Assembly: GCA_903863845.1 (NCBI GenBank) | Contig: CAIPDP010000073.1 | Coordinates: 1-64,000, forward strand | From: an uncultured Mucilaginibacter sp. | GTDB taxonomy: Bacteria; Bacteroidota; Bacteroidia; Sphingobacteriales; Sphingobacteriaceae | Reading direction: 5' to 3' | Length of the DNA stretch: 64,000 nucleotides | Shown: piece by piece, positions 7,802 to 16,074 of the stretch | Position numbering within the stretch: position 1 is the first letter of the stretch | Layout: every line of letters begins with the position of its first letter | Notes under the pieces: model-generated | The model's input: the letters and a program-made list of their open reading frames with translations, nothing else | What the model was told of the DNA's origin: nothing | Databases searched by the model: none | Program-made: the position numbers and the translations under genes

Positions 7802-9001
7802 CTATAACAGATCCTGATAAAGCCCCACCAATTTATTCGTCACCTTATTGGCATCGTACTGGTCCTCCACCAGTCGGCGGGCGTTTGCACCTACAGCTTT
7901 ACAGTAATCTTCATCGGCTATACAACGCCGAATAGCTTTAAAAAACTCATCGTGTGTATTAGCTATTAAAATATTTACCCCGTTCTTGTAATTGATCCCT
8001 TCGGCCCCTGCGGTTGTAGATATGATGCATTTCTGCATGGCCATCCCTTCAACTATTTTTACCCGCATGCCACCTCCCGATAATAGTGGTACGATCATGA
8101 TCGCTTTACTATTGATAAATTCAAGGGCATCATCCACCTCGCCCTTGATAAATATTTTGTTCATTACCTCATACTCGTCAAATTCTTCAGGAATATCGTT
8201 ACCTGCAACATAAAAGCGTGCGGGCAATTCGTCATTTTCAATATCATGTTTAAACACCTGCAGGAACCACTCGATCCCCTCGCGATTCGGAGTCCAGTCA
8301 AGCGATCCCAGGAAAAACATGCTCGGGAATTCAGTATGATCTAAATTGGGTCGATAGTGTGCGAGCTCGACACCCACGGGCACAACTTCTACCGGTATCT
8401 TTGCGCCATAATTTACAAAGGTTGCCTGATCCTGGCTGGTAAAAACAGAAATGGCATCAAATTTATTTAACTGGCTCAGTTCGTATTTTTTGATACGGCG
8501 CGACATCAGGTTCAGGTAGAATTTTTTGAATGGATCATTTTTTTGGCGGGCCATTCGCTCCCAAACCTGGTGTTCGATATTATGTGCCCGGTATACTATC
8601 CTGGCATTACTATTCTTACGAACAGCATCGACATAGGGTGCCACAAATAATCCTTCGAATTGAACAATATCGTACGATGTCGTCCGCACCTCTCCGATCA
8701 GCAAACGTTCGAAAACAGGGTCGTAATAACGGTGGATATTGTAAGGGTTTTTATTAAACGTGGTCAGAAAGCCCTCAAAAAGCGAAATGCTGATATCAAT
8801 TTCATACGATCGGTAATTGATCCTGCCCAACAGTTCGTCAGGTTGTGCATCATCCTGCGGGTGCTGCTTTTTGGCGTTCAACGCAACCAGTGAAACTTCG
8901 TGCCCCAAATTAACCAGCCCCCGGATGGTATTGCCTACCACAATAGGATATCCGCCATTTTGAGGAAAGGGGATACGATGCGTAAGCAGGAGAATTTTCA
9001 A
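7802..9001 (-). CDS. glycosyltransferase family 4-like (GT-B fold)
   Basis: A 399-residue GT-B sugar transferase. The N-terminal Rossmann half begins [18 protein letters not shown], a donor/acceptor-side glycine motif. The C-terminal half contains [17 protein letters not shown] and the nucleotide-sugar region [25 protein letters not shown]. No membrane segment is seen, so it should work at the cytoplasmic face. The sugar and acceptor are unknown. The start is TTG at 9001, accepted because the family's first strand begins there. It stands alone between gcvT and rnhB, all on the minus strand. Confidence 0.85.
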   Translation of the reverse strand: MKILLLTHRIPFPQNGGYPIVVGNTIRGLVNLGHEVSLVALNAKKQHPQDDAQPDELLGRINYRSYEIDISISLFEGFLTTFNKNPYNIHRYYDPVFERLLIGEVRTTSYDIVQFEGLFVAPYVDAVRKNSNARIVYRAHNIEHQVWERMARQKNDPFKKFYLNLMSRRIKKYELSQLNKFDAISVFTSQDQATFVNYGAKIPVEVVPVGVELAHYRPNLDHTEFPSMFFLGSLDWTPNREGIEWFLQVFKHDIENDELPARFYVAGNDIPEEFDEYEVMNKIFIKGEVDDALEFINSKAIMIVPLLSGGGMRVKIVEGMAMQKCIISTTAGAEGINYKNGVNILIANTHDEFFKAIRRCIADEDYCKAVGANARRLVEDQYDANKVTNKLVGLYQDLL

Positions 9002-9058
9002 AGCTGATTGCTGGTTTTGACAAATGTATAAACCCTTAGCCGGGCTTCAAAACAACTT

Positions 9059-9655
9059 TCAGAAAATACTTATTTGCGGATCTGTTACGCGGAAACTGCG
9101 CCGGTGATAGGGGCTCTGGCCGATCCTGATGATTGTGTCACGGTGTTTTTTGGTAGGATAGCCTTTGTTTTTTTGCCAGTCGTATTCGGGGTATTCTGCC
9201 GCTAGCTTTTGCATATGGTCATCCCGGTAGGTTTTAGCCAGGATAGAGGCAGCAGCAATATTTAAATATTTGGCATCACCCCCTATGATACATTGATGAG
9301 GGATACCTTTGTACGGGTTGAAACGGTTGCCATCAATCAGCAACAATTGAGGTTCAATGGCCAGTTTGGCGACAGCGCGATGCATCGCCAGGAATGAAGC
9401 ATTCAAAATATTGATCTTATCGATCTCGTGGTGGTCAACCTCAGCTACGGCCCAGGCCAGTGCCTTTTTTTCGATGACAGTCCGCAGTTCGAAGCGGAGC
9501 TTTTCCGAAACCTGTTTGGAGTCGTTGAGTAATTTTAGTTTAAACTTTGGAGGCAGAATAACCGCAGCTGCAAACACCGGACCGGCCAGGCAACCGCGTC
9601 CGGCTTCATCACATCCAGCTTCGATCAGCGCATGTTGGTATTGCAAATGGAGCAT
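9059..9655 (-). CDS. rnhB: ribonuclease HII
   Basis: A 198-residue enzyme that cuts the RNA strand of RNA-DNA hybrids and misincorporated ribonucleotides. The signature [14 protein letters not shown] places catalytic Asp16 and Glu17, and LLIDGN supplies a further acidic residue at about 108. The C-terminal half with [17 protein letters not shown] is also typical. Length fits the family. It is 39 bases downstream of the phosphatase gene on the same strand, which may form an operon with it. Confidence 0.95.
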   Translation of the reverse strand: MLHLQYQHALIEAGCDEAGRGCLAGPVFAAAVILPPKFKLKLLNDSKQVSEKLRFELRTVIEKKALAWAVAEVDHHEIDKINILNASFLAMHRAVAKLAIEPQLLLIDGNRFNPYKGIPHQCIIGGDAKYLNIAAASILAKTYRDDHMQKLAAEYPEYDWQKNKGYPTKKHRDTIIRIGQSPYHRRSFRVTDPQISIF

Positions 9656-9694
9656 GGTTCTTGTTATTTGATCTGCTGAACCCTTTAGATCTTC

Positions 9695-10933
9695 TTAAAA
9701 AATCCGCAAAGTCAGCAGTGTAATGTCATCGATTGGCTTTCCTTTGACAATGAGGTTGAGGTGATCAAGCAAGGTTTGGTTAAATTTGTCTGGCGAAAGT
9801 TCGCCGTTGCCGATCACAAATTGGAGCAGCTTTTCTTCATTCCATGTTTTGGTGACCGGAATATCATAATCCATCAATCCATCGGTATAATTAAAGATCA
9901 AACTGCCTGGTTCAACCGTTTCGGTACCCTGGTTCAAAAAGGGCAGATCATCAAATGCTCCGATCATAGTCGTGCCGAATTTCAGGGGCACGGCTTTTCC
10001 GCGGCTAAACAAAATCGACGGGTTATGGCCGGCATTGATATATTTAAGCTGGCGCGTCTTTTCATTGTATTTTGCCACAAACAGCGTAATAAAACGCTCG
10101 CCCTTTGTGTTTTTTACCACGATCTGGTTTAGTCGCTTAACAATATTGGTCAGATCGTCTTCCACAGCTGCCCAGGCGCGGAGGCTGGCCTGGAAATTGG
10201 CCATCAGCAGCGCTGCCGATATACCTTTACCGGAAACATCGGCAATACACCATAAAAACTCATCTTCATTTACCCGTATAAAATCAAAATAGTCGCCACC
10301 GATATTTTGGTGAGGAAAATATTTGGCGCCAATCTCAACCGCGGTTTCCTTATGCAGCCGTATCGGTATCAGCATATTCTGTACTTCCTGGGCCAGTTCC
10401 ATTTCACGTTTGAAACGTTCCGATTCCATTCGTTCGCGGAATAGCTTTTTGTTTTCGAGCGCAACCACGATCACATTGATCAGTGTCTGGATGAAATTCA
10501 GGTCGTTACTGAGCATTTCATCCGTTGTATTAAAATCGCCGATCAGGGCAAATGCGATCGCTTTGGTTTTCTGGTAAAATGGAATGAAGTAATTGTATTT
10601 CCTTAGGATACTATCCTCCTGGTTAGCCAGCGAGGTTAAAGAACGGGCTTTGTTCAGTTTCCGGCAGGCCTGGTAGAGCATTTTAGCACTTTCCTCTTCA
10701 CCGCCATAGCTTGATATGCATACAAAAGTTCCTTCATGCTCTATCATAAAACGCAAACGACCTACCTGCAGGTAATTTTGCATAATAACTTCAAGCATCT
10801 GTATGAGTACAGGTGTCGAGATATTCTTGTTAATAGCGCGTGTAACTTCGAGTAATGAGTTTAATTCCGATTGCCGTTTCAACAGCAATCGGATCAATTC
10901 ATCTTCACCCGAAATTTCCTCAGTTTTTTGCAT
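9695..10933 (-). CDS. SpoIIE/RsbU-type PP2C serine phosphatase with GAF-like sensor
   Basis: A 412-residue cytoplasmic protein. Residues roughly 25-165 look like a GAF-type sensor, followed by a helical linker (about 160-190). The C-terminal phosphatase domain begins near 200 with GGDYFDF (212-218) and ADVSGKG (231-237), whose acidic residues bind the metal pair. The end carries FNYTDGLMD and PIDDITLLTL, as expected for SpoIIE. Such enzymes usually dephosphorylate anti-sigma-factor antagonists in partner-switching pathways, but no partner gene is nearby. The signal sensed is unknown. Confidence 0.88.
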   Translation of the reverse strand: MQKTEEISGEDELIRLLLKRQSELNSLLEVTRAINKNISTPVLIQMLEVIMQNYLQVGRLRFMIEHEGTFVCISSYGGEEESAKMLYQACRKLNKARSLTSLANQEDSILRKYNYFIPFYQKTKAIAFALIGDFNTTDEMLSNDLNFIQTLINVIVVALENKKLFRERMESERFKREMELAQEVQNMLIPIRLHKETAVEIGAKYFPHQNIGGDYFDFIRVNEDEFLWCIADVSGKGISAALLMANFQASLRAWAAVEDDLTNIVKRLNQIVVKNTKGERFITLFVAKYNEKTRQLKYINAGHNPSILFSRGKAVPLKFGTTMIGAFDDLPFLNQGTETVEPGSLIFNYTDGLMDYDIPVTKTWNEEKLLQFVIGNGELSPDKFNQTLLDHLNLIVKGKPIDDITLLTLRIF

Positions 10934-10972
10934 TCCTTATAAGAAGATATCCAAATTAATGAATAAATTTTT

Positions 10973-12184
10973 TTAAATGCGTGTATTTTGTGATTTTATA
11001 TCAAAAGCGTCGCGTAAACCTACGGTCACCAAATTGAATGCATAAACCATTAACATGATAGCAAGACCCGGTAAAATAGCGAGGAAAGCCGCATTCATAA
11101 TGATATAACCGTAATGCTCTTTGATCATTCCACCCCAAGTGGGCATAGGTGGTTGTGCGCCAAAACCCAGGAAACTCAAGCCCGCTTCTAATAATATGGC
11201 AGCTGCAAAATTGGAAGACGCCAACACCAATATAGGTCCGATGATATTAGGAAGAATATGACGGCGTATGATACGGGCATTGTTAAATCCCATTGCCCTT
11301 GCCGCTTCCACAAACTCGGTATGTTTTAAGCCTAGCACCTGGCCTCGTACAAGTCGCCCAACTTCCACCCACATTGAAAGGCCCACGGCGATAAAGATTT
11401 GCCATAAGCCCTTACCCAGAGCGAATGAGATAGCAATTACCAGCAACAATGCAGGCAGCGCCCATAAAATATTCATTACCCAGCTTAATGCGGCATCGAC
11501 CCAGCCGCCAAAATAACCGGCCATCGATCCAACCAATATACCAAGCAAAAGACTAATGATCACCGAAACAAAGCCAACCGCCAAAGATACGCGCGATCCC
11601 AGTATAAGCCGGCTCAGCAGATCGCGGCCATAAATATCGCTTCCGAACCAAAATCTACGCTTGATGATTTGCCGGTCGATGATCTTATTTTGCAGGTCAA
11701 GGTATTGACGATCAGTCAGCGGAAAACTAAGCTTACTGCCCGAATAAGTAGTAACTGACGCCAGGCTGCCATTGTAAAGTGGTTTAACGCCGTAAACCAC
11801 CTCAAACAGGTTGTACGAAGATTTGATAGGTTTATCTTCATCGCCTACATATTCATCAATCGCAATAGAATCTTTGATAAAATGATAACTGACGATCGGA
11901 ATATCTTTAAAAAATGACGGTTGCCCGAACAGCATTTTAGTAAAAAACCCAACGGTATCTACGGGTGCATTCCTGCGAATACGCAACATGCTAAATTCGG
12001 ATCCCGGCTTTTTAGTACCCAGCTGTATGGTCATATTATTGGCCATGGGTGTTGAATCGGGCATTACCAGGTAACCCAAAATAGCGACAAGCACCGAAAA
12101 AGAGATAAACAGGAGTGCGGCAATGGCTATTTTGTTGCGTTTGAATGCCTGCCAGGTTCGCTGCGATGGGGTTTGCTCGGCCAA
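10973..12184 (-). CDS. OppC/DppC-type ABC transporter permease
   Basis: A 403-residue inner-membrane permease. It has one N-terminal membrane segment (about 15-40), a large non-cytoplasmic insert of about 150 residues, then the binding-protein-dependent transport domain beginning GSRVSLAVGF with several membrane spans. The loop EAARAMGFNNARIIRRHILP is the EAA motif that contacts the ATPase subunit. The family imports peptides or nickel. No partner permease, ATPase or binding protein is in the window, so this is an orphan, as can occur in Bacteroidota. The chosen start is TTG at 12184, directly before the conserved N-terminal region. Confidence 0.87.
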   Translation of the reverse strand: MAEQTPSQRTWQAFKRNKIAIAALLFISFSVLVAILGYLVMPDSTPMANNMTIQLGTKKPGSEFSMLRIRRNAPVDTVGFFTKMLFGQPSFFKDIPIVSYHFIKDSIAIDEYVGDEDKPIKSSYNLFEVVYGVKPLYNGSLASVTTYSGSKLSFPLTDRQYLDLQNKIIDRQIIKRRFWFGSDIYGRDLLSRLILGSRVSLAVGFVSVIISLLLGILVGSMAGYFGGWVDAALSWVMNILWALPALLLVIAISFALGKGLWQIFIAVGLSMWVEVGRLVRGQVLGLKHTEFVEAARAMGFNNARIIRRHILPNIIGPILVLASSNFAAAILLEAGLSFLGFGAQPPMPTWGGMIKEHYGYIIMNAAFLAILPGLAIMLMVYAFNLVTVGLRDAFDIKSQNTRI

Positions 12185-12309
12185 GTACTTTTTAGATCAG
12201 TTCGGCTAAATATCGCTTATTTTGAGTGGAAAGGCAATGTGAATTCCAAAATATCATTTAAAACATAATTGTTATACATTATTCGTAAATTTGATTACAA
12301 AGCATTGAA

Positions 12310-12525
12310 ATGGATACATATACGATAAAAATCAGGTATGAAAAAGCTTTAAAGCTGATAAGGGATCTTGAATCGTTGAATCTAATTCAGGTAGTCAGCA
12401 AAAATTCGAAGGAACCGAAACCAGCGCTTTCGTCGATTTTATCTGGTAGTATTAGCGTGTAAGAGGCCAATACTATGCAAGTTGAATTAAAGAAAATGAG
12501 GGATGAATGGCAACGGGATTCTTAA
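12310..12525 (+). pseudogene. VapB-like antitoxin remnant with one in-frame stop
   Basis: An ATG at 12310 opens 71 codons read in one frame to a TAA at 12523, interrupted only by TAA at codon 51 (12460-12462). The readable product has a charged start (MDTYTIKIRYEKALKLIRDL) and, beyond the internal stop, a tail EANTMQVELKKMRDEWQRDS. A C-terminal helix ending in R-E/D-W-x-R-D is common in small Bacteroidota antitoxins partnered with PIN toxins. It overlaps the next remnant by 19 bases, as in living pairs. Not on the track because it is broken. Confidence 0.65.
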
Positions 12526-12887
12526 TAGATTCAAATATTATCATTGATTTCTCAGCTAAAAAATTAGCGGGTAAACAGCACGAATAAGTCGCTGAAATAA
12601 TCGACAATTTTCCCCAAATATCGGTAATCAATAAAATTTAACTCCTTGTATTTGAAGTAGTTCCACCGAAAATTAAACTATTTATAGATCAGGTTTCAAT
12701 AATTGGCCTTGACGATGCAGTGGTAGATTTGACCATCGCTTTGCGAAAAGAATACAAAATAAAGCTACCGGATGCTATTATTGCCGCTACAGCCCTTGCA
12801 AACGATTTGACTATTGTCACAAACAATATAAAGGACTTTAGTAATATTAGTGGGTTACAACTTATAAACCCTTATTCTATTACCTAA
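12507..12887 (+). pseudogene. VapC-like PIN-domain toxin remnant with two in-frame stops
   Basis: An ATG at 12507 opens 126 codons in a single frame, with TAA at codons 27 (12585) and 45 (12639) and no frameshift. The start MATGFLIDSNIIIDF carries the first PIN aspartate, and KLPDAIIAATALANDLTIVTNNIKDF carries the later conserved acidic and Asn/Asp residues of PIN ribonucleases. The segment between the two stops looks shorter than in full-length relatives, so a small deletion is possible. It lies just after the antitoxin remnant and its end overlaps the convergent glycosyltransferase gene by 4 bases. The pair cannot make an active toxin unless stops are read through. Confidence 0.8.
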
Positions 12888-14014
12888 CGCACTAACCTGC
12901 CTTTCCACTCATATTTACGTGTATTGCCGATCAGGCCGATATACACAAAATAAACCACGTGTACAGGTATCAATAGGAGGAGTAAAACCATGAGTGCTTG
13001 CCGTTTTAAAAAAGACGTGATTGGAAACAGGTACGCAAACTCAAATACGAACTTTAAAAAAAACTGTAGAAGAAAGAGTTTGAAATAAAAAATATTCATG
13101 AAAGACAGTCCCGCGTTAAGCAGCAAAGACACATTGAATAACCAGATACTAATAGCCAGTGCCACGATCTTTCCGTCTTTATAATGAACCGATTTAGATG
13201 CCCAACGGCGGCGTTGGTTGAGGAACGAACGCAGGTTCGGTTTGGCATGGGTATAAACAATTGCTTCGCGTTGTTTCAGGAAACCTATCCGACCTGGGTA
13301 TCGCAGGGCCACTTTTTGCAGGAGCAACTCATCATCGCCGGATGCCAGATTATCGATCCCTGCAAAGCCGCCTACTTCATAAAATACATCTTTCCGGTAA
13401 GCCAGGTTTGCCCCATTGCAGGTAGAGGCCCTTTTATTGCCGATGAAGGAAGCACCTATTCCGATGAGGTATGCAAACTCAAGGGTTTGCATTAATTCGA
13501 ATAAGCTCTTTTCCTGAAAATAGGTTACAGGAGACGAGATCATAACCAGGTTATTCACCTCAAAATACGACGCCACCGATGAGAGCCATTGAACTCCCAT
13601 CCGGCAATCAGCATCAGTAGCTACCATCAATTCACCGGTCGAATGTCCGATAGCCATTGCAATGGCTTTTTTCTTGTATGAATTAAGCGGCTGGCCTTCT
13701 TTCATCTGCAATAAAATAACACCCTGCTTTTCATACCTCCGTATTATTTCTGCCGTTTTATCGGAAGAATGATCGTCAACGATAATGATCTCAGTTAACT
13801 CTTTGGGGTAGTCCTGGGCCAGGATATCATCGATAGTTGCGCTTATAATATGTTCCTCATTGCGTGCTGCTATCAAAACGGTAACCCGGGTACGAAAATT
13901 CCTGTTGTAAATACCCGGGGGGGTGATCCTTTCCCAACCCCTGATAAAATAGACGATCAGCGACAGGTAAATGCCGGTAAGCAATAGCGAGAGTATACTA
14001 ATTAGCGCGGTCAA
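12884..14014 (-). CDS. membrane-anchored family 2 glycosyltransferase
   Basis: A 376-residue GT-A fold transferase. An N-terminal membrane segment (about 3-24) precedes the catalytic domain, which contains VTVLIAARNEE, EIIIVDDHSSDKT, a D-x-D-like ATDADCR and the QRRRW motif near 270 that marks processive or lipid-linked family 2 enzymes. Two or three membrane spans close the protein. The start is TTG at 14014, overlapping the end of the upstream flippase-like gene by 17 bases, which suggests translational coupling. Together they may build and move a lipid-linked sugar; the product is unknown. Confidence 0.85.
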   Translation of the reverse strand: MTALISILSLLLTGIYLSLIVYFIRGWERITPPGIYNRNFRTRVTVLIAARNEEHIISATIDDILAQDYPKELTEIIIVDDHSSDKTAEIIRRYEKQGVILLQMKEGQPLNSYKKKAIAMAIGHSTGELMVATDADCRMGVQWLSSVASYFEVNNLVMISSPVTYFQEKSLFELMQTLEFAYLIGIGASFIGNKRASTCNGANLAYRKDVFYEVGGFAGIDNLASGDDELLLQKVALRYPGRIGFLKQREAIVYTHAKPNLRSFLNQRRRWASKSVHYKDGKIVALAISIWLFNVSLLLNAGLSFMNIFYFKLFLLQFFLKFVFEFAYLFPITSFLKRQALMVLLLLLIPVHVVYFVYIGLIGNTRKYEWKGRLVR

Positions 14015-14987
14015 AGAATCGGAGTTTTAAAACAAATACGGAGCCTAATATAGCAGGTACAATAAGGTTGATGAACCAGATCGATGAAACTGCCGCCATA
14101 ACAGCCAGGTTTTGCGTAGTAATATAAACAAAAAATGCAGTGGCCGTGTAATTGCGCACCACGATATCAAACAAATCGAGTGAGGGTAAAGCCGACTGGA
14201 TGAAGAACAAAATAAATACCATCATCATCATCGGGAAGGCCGGCATTTCCGGCATCAGCAAGTGTATGACCAGGTAATACTGGAAAGAAAATACGAAAAA
14301 ACGGGTCAGGCAAAAGCCCATGATATTAAGCAATTCGTGGGTATGATACCGATCGAGAATATCAAAAAAGCGATGGTACTTTTTAAGAAATTTGATGCGG
14401 TTAAGCAATGTAACCAGCCAGCTGATATTAAAGTAAAATATCAGCAACAAAACGACAAAACTTATAGCTGCCAGCGAAAGGGATAACGAGACAACAATGT
14501 TCAGCTGCAGGTAAGAAAACATGAACCAGATGAGCGCGATCAAACCCAGGGTATTGGTAATGATGTTTTGCCCAAACGATCCAACTGCCATTGCAAACAC
14601 ACCATGAATACGTTTGCGGCTTGGTAAAAACATTACCCTGCCTCCATATTCTCCGATGCGGTTAGGCGTAAAAACGGCCCAGGTGAGCCCGCAAAAAACG
14701 GCTTCGATGGCCTGCCAGTTACTGATATTACTGAGTTCGCGGGTTACGTACTTCCATTTGAGTGCTTCTGTCAGCCAGTTAACCAACATCAGTAATACGA
14801 CGCAGGTCATTACAATAAAGGCGCGTTTATGGTTGATCGCAGCGATCAGTTTTTCAAATTGCCTTAAATTCTCGTTGTTATTTACCCGGCGGTAAATGAT
14901 CACGAACGCTAAAAGGATGATGGCAGCTTTTAGCGAATACGACAACAGTTTTTTTGCGGCAGCAGTCAACAGAAAGAATTTCTGCAA
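13998..14987 (-). CDS. LPG synthase TM-like (flippase-like) integral membrane protein
   Basis: A 329-residue protein with about eight hydrophobic segments and the pattern of the lysylphosphatidylglycerol-synthase transmembrane family, including FCGLTWAVFTPNRIGEYGGR around residue 93. Members of this family without the C-terminal transferase domain are often next to glycosyltransferases and are thought to move or modify lipid-linked molecules. That role is inferred from the 17-base overlap with the family 2 glycosyltransferase gene. A heptamer-built hairpin lies upstream, between this gene and the hydrolase. Confidence 0.75.
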   Translation of the reverse strand: MQKFFLLTAAAKKLLSYSLKAAIILLAFVIIYRRVNNNENLRQFEKLIAAINHKRAFIVMTCVVLLMLVNWLTEALKWKYVTRELSNISNWQAIEAVFCGLTWAVFTPNRIGEYGGRVMFLPSRKRIHGVFAMAVGSFGQNIITNTLGLIALIWFMFSYLQLNIVVSLSLSLAAISFVVLLLIFYFNISWLVTLLNRIKFLKKYHRFFDILDRYHTHELLNIMGFCLTRFFVFSFQYYLVIHLLMPEMPAFPMMMMVFILFFIQSALPSLDLFDIVVRNYTATAFFVYITTQNLAVMAAVSSIWFINLIVPAILGSVFVLKLRFFDRAN

Positions 14988-15000
14988 TGTTACGAAATGT

Positions 15001-15077
15001 TGATGGTTGATGGTTCATAGATCAGGGCAGAAAAAAAGGAAATACCTCTCCACCGTGATCCATGAACCATCAACTAT
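15001..15077. repeat. inverted repeat of 7-nt words behind the dienelactone hydrolase gene
   Basis: GTTGATGGTTCATAGATCA (15006-15024) pairs with TGATCCATGAACCATCAAC (15056-15074) with one G/T-type mismatch in 19 bp and a loop of 31. The left arm reads as heptamers TGATGGT, TGATGGT, TCATAGA; the right arm as GATCCAT, GAACCAT, CAACTAT. The right arm overlaps the TAG stop of the hydrolase gene. It may end that transcript, though no long T-tract follows. Confidence 0.78.
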
Positions 15078-15919
15078 TTCAATCTCGGTTTCAGGAACGC
15101 AAGTGTATTTTCATAGGCGTCTTTTGTCGCCGAACTATCGTAAATAGGATTGCTTGGGTTGGCAAATCCATGATCGGCATCATATTGGTGCAGGTATAAT
15201 TTTTTTCCCGCAGCTTTCATATCACCGGCGAATTTAGCCACAACTTTGGGGTTTATCCATCCGTCTTTATTGGCAAAATTGCCCAACACATCGCTATGCA
15301 AAGTTTTAAGTTTGTTAACATCCTGCTCAGGCATTCCATAATACATTACCGTAGCAACACCCTGTTTGCCGGTAAGCAATGCCGTTTGCAGGCTCCAGCC
15401 GCCGCCAAAACACCAACCTATAGTAGCGATGTGTGCATTCGGACCAACATAAGCAATGGCTGCTTTAATTATGGCTACAGCACGGTCTTCTTTAACGGCT
15501 TGCATATACTTGCCTGCATCCTCGCGGGTAGTGGCAACTTTACCATCGTACAGGTCAAGGTCGAGCACATTAACATCACCCAGATCGTTGTACAGTTTTT
15601 CCGATTCATGCTTTACGAAATCATTTAAACCCCACCATTCGTGGATCACAAAAAGCCAGTTTTTTGTTGGTTTTTTAGCCTTAAGCTCAAAGGCATTGGC
15701 GGTGCTGCCATCAGCTACGGGATAAGTGATCGCCTTTCCGATACTGCTTTGAAAATGGTAGATCTTTGGATTAGCATGTGCCATCACAAATTTTTTGTCG
15801 GATGCCAGCATAGCAAATTGCTGTGTTGAAGATGGCTTTGTGCAGCAGGCCATTTTGCTTTGCGAAAAAGCCGAAACAAAGCTGAGTAGGATTGAAGTTA
15901 ATAGAACTAATTTTTTCAT
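15074..15919 (-). CDS. secreted dienelactone hydrolase family protein
   Basis: A 281-residue alpha/beta hydrolase with a cleavable signal peptide (MKKLVLLTSILLSFVSAFSQ), so it acts in the periplasm or outside. The oxyanion segment VIHEWWGLNDF is followed by the nucleophile elbow GWCFGG with Cys at about 170, and DADHGFANPSN gives the catalytic His near the end. The family includes enzymes of aromatic-compound breakdown, but many secreted members have unknown esters as substrates. I start at the ATG at 15919; the track's start at 15940 adds seven residues before a normal signal peptide. Confidence 0.88.
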   Translation of the reverse strand: MKKLVLLTSILLSFVSAFSQSKMACCTKPSSTQQFAMLASDKKFVMAHANPKIYHFQSSIGKAITYPVADGSTANAFELKAKKPTKNWLFVIHEWWGLNDFVKHESEKLYNDLGDVNVLDLDLYDGKVATTREDAGKYMQAVKEDRAVAIIKAAIAYVGPNAHIATIGWCFGGGWSLQTALLTGKQGVATVMYYGMPEQDVNKLKTLHSDVLGNFANKDGWINPKVVAKFAGDMKAAGKKLYLHQYDADHGFANPSNPIYDSSATKDAYENTLAFLKPRLK

Positions 15920-16074
15920 GTTTTTTATGTTTGGTTTCATTTAATAGCAAAAGGAGCATCGGTCGACAAAATGATGATATTTCTATTGAATAACCTACAA
16001 CTTAAAAAAAGTATTACGAATATTTGACAAGCGGAATAAATAGCCCTTTAAAGTTGCTGCCGACTTTCCGATTC

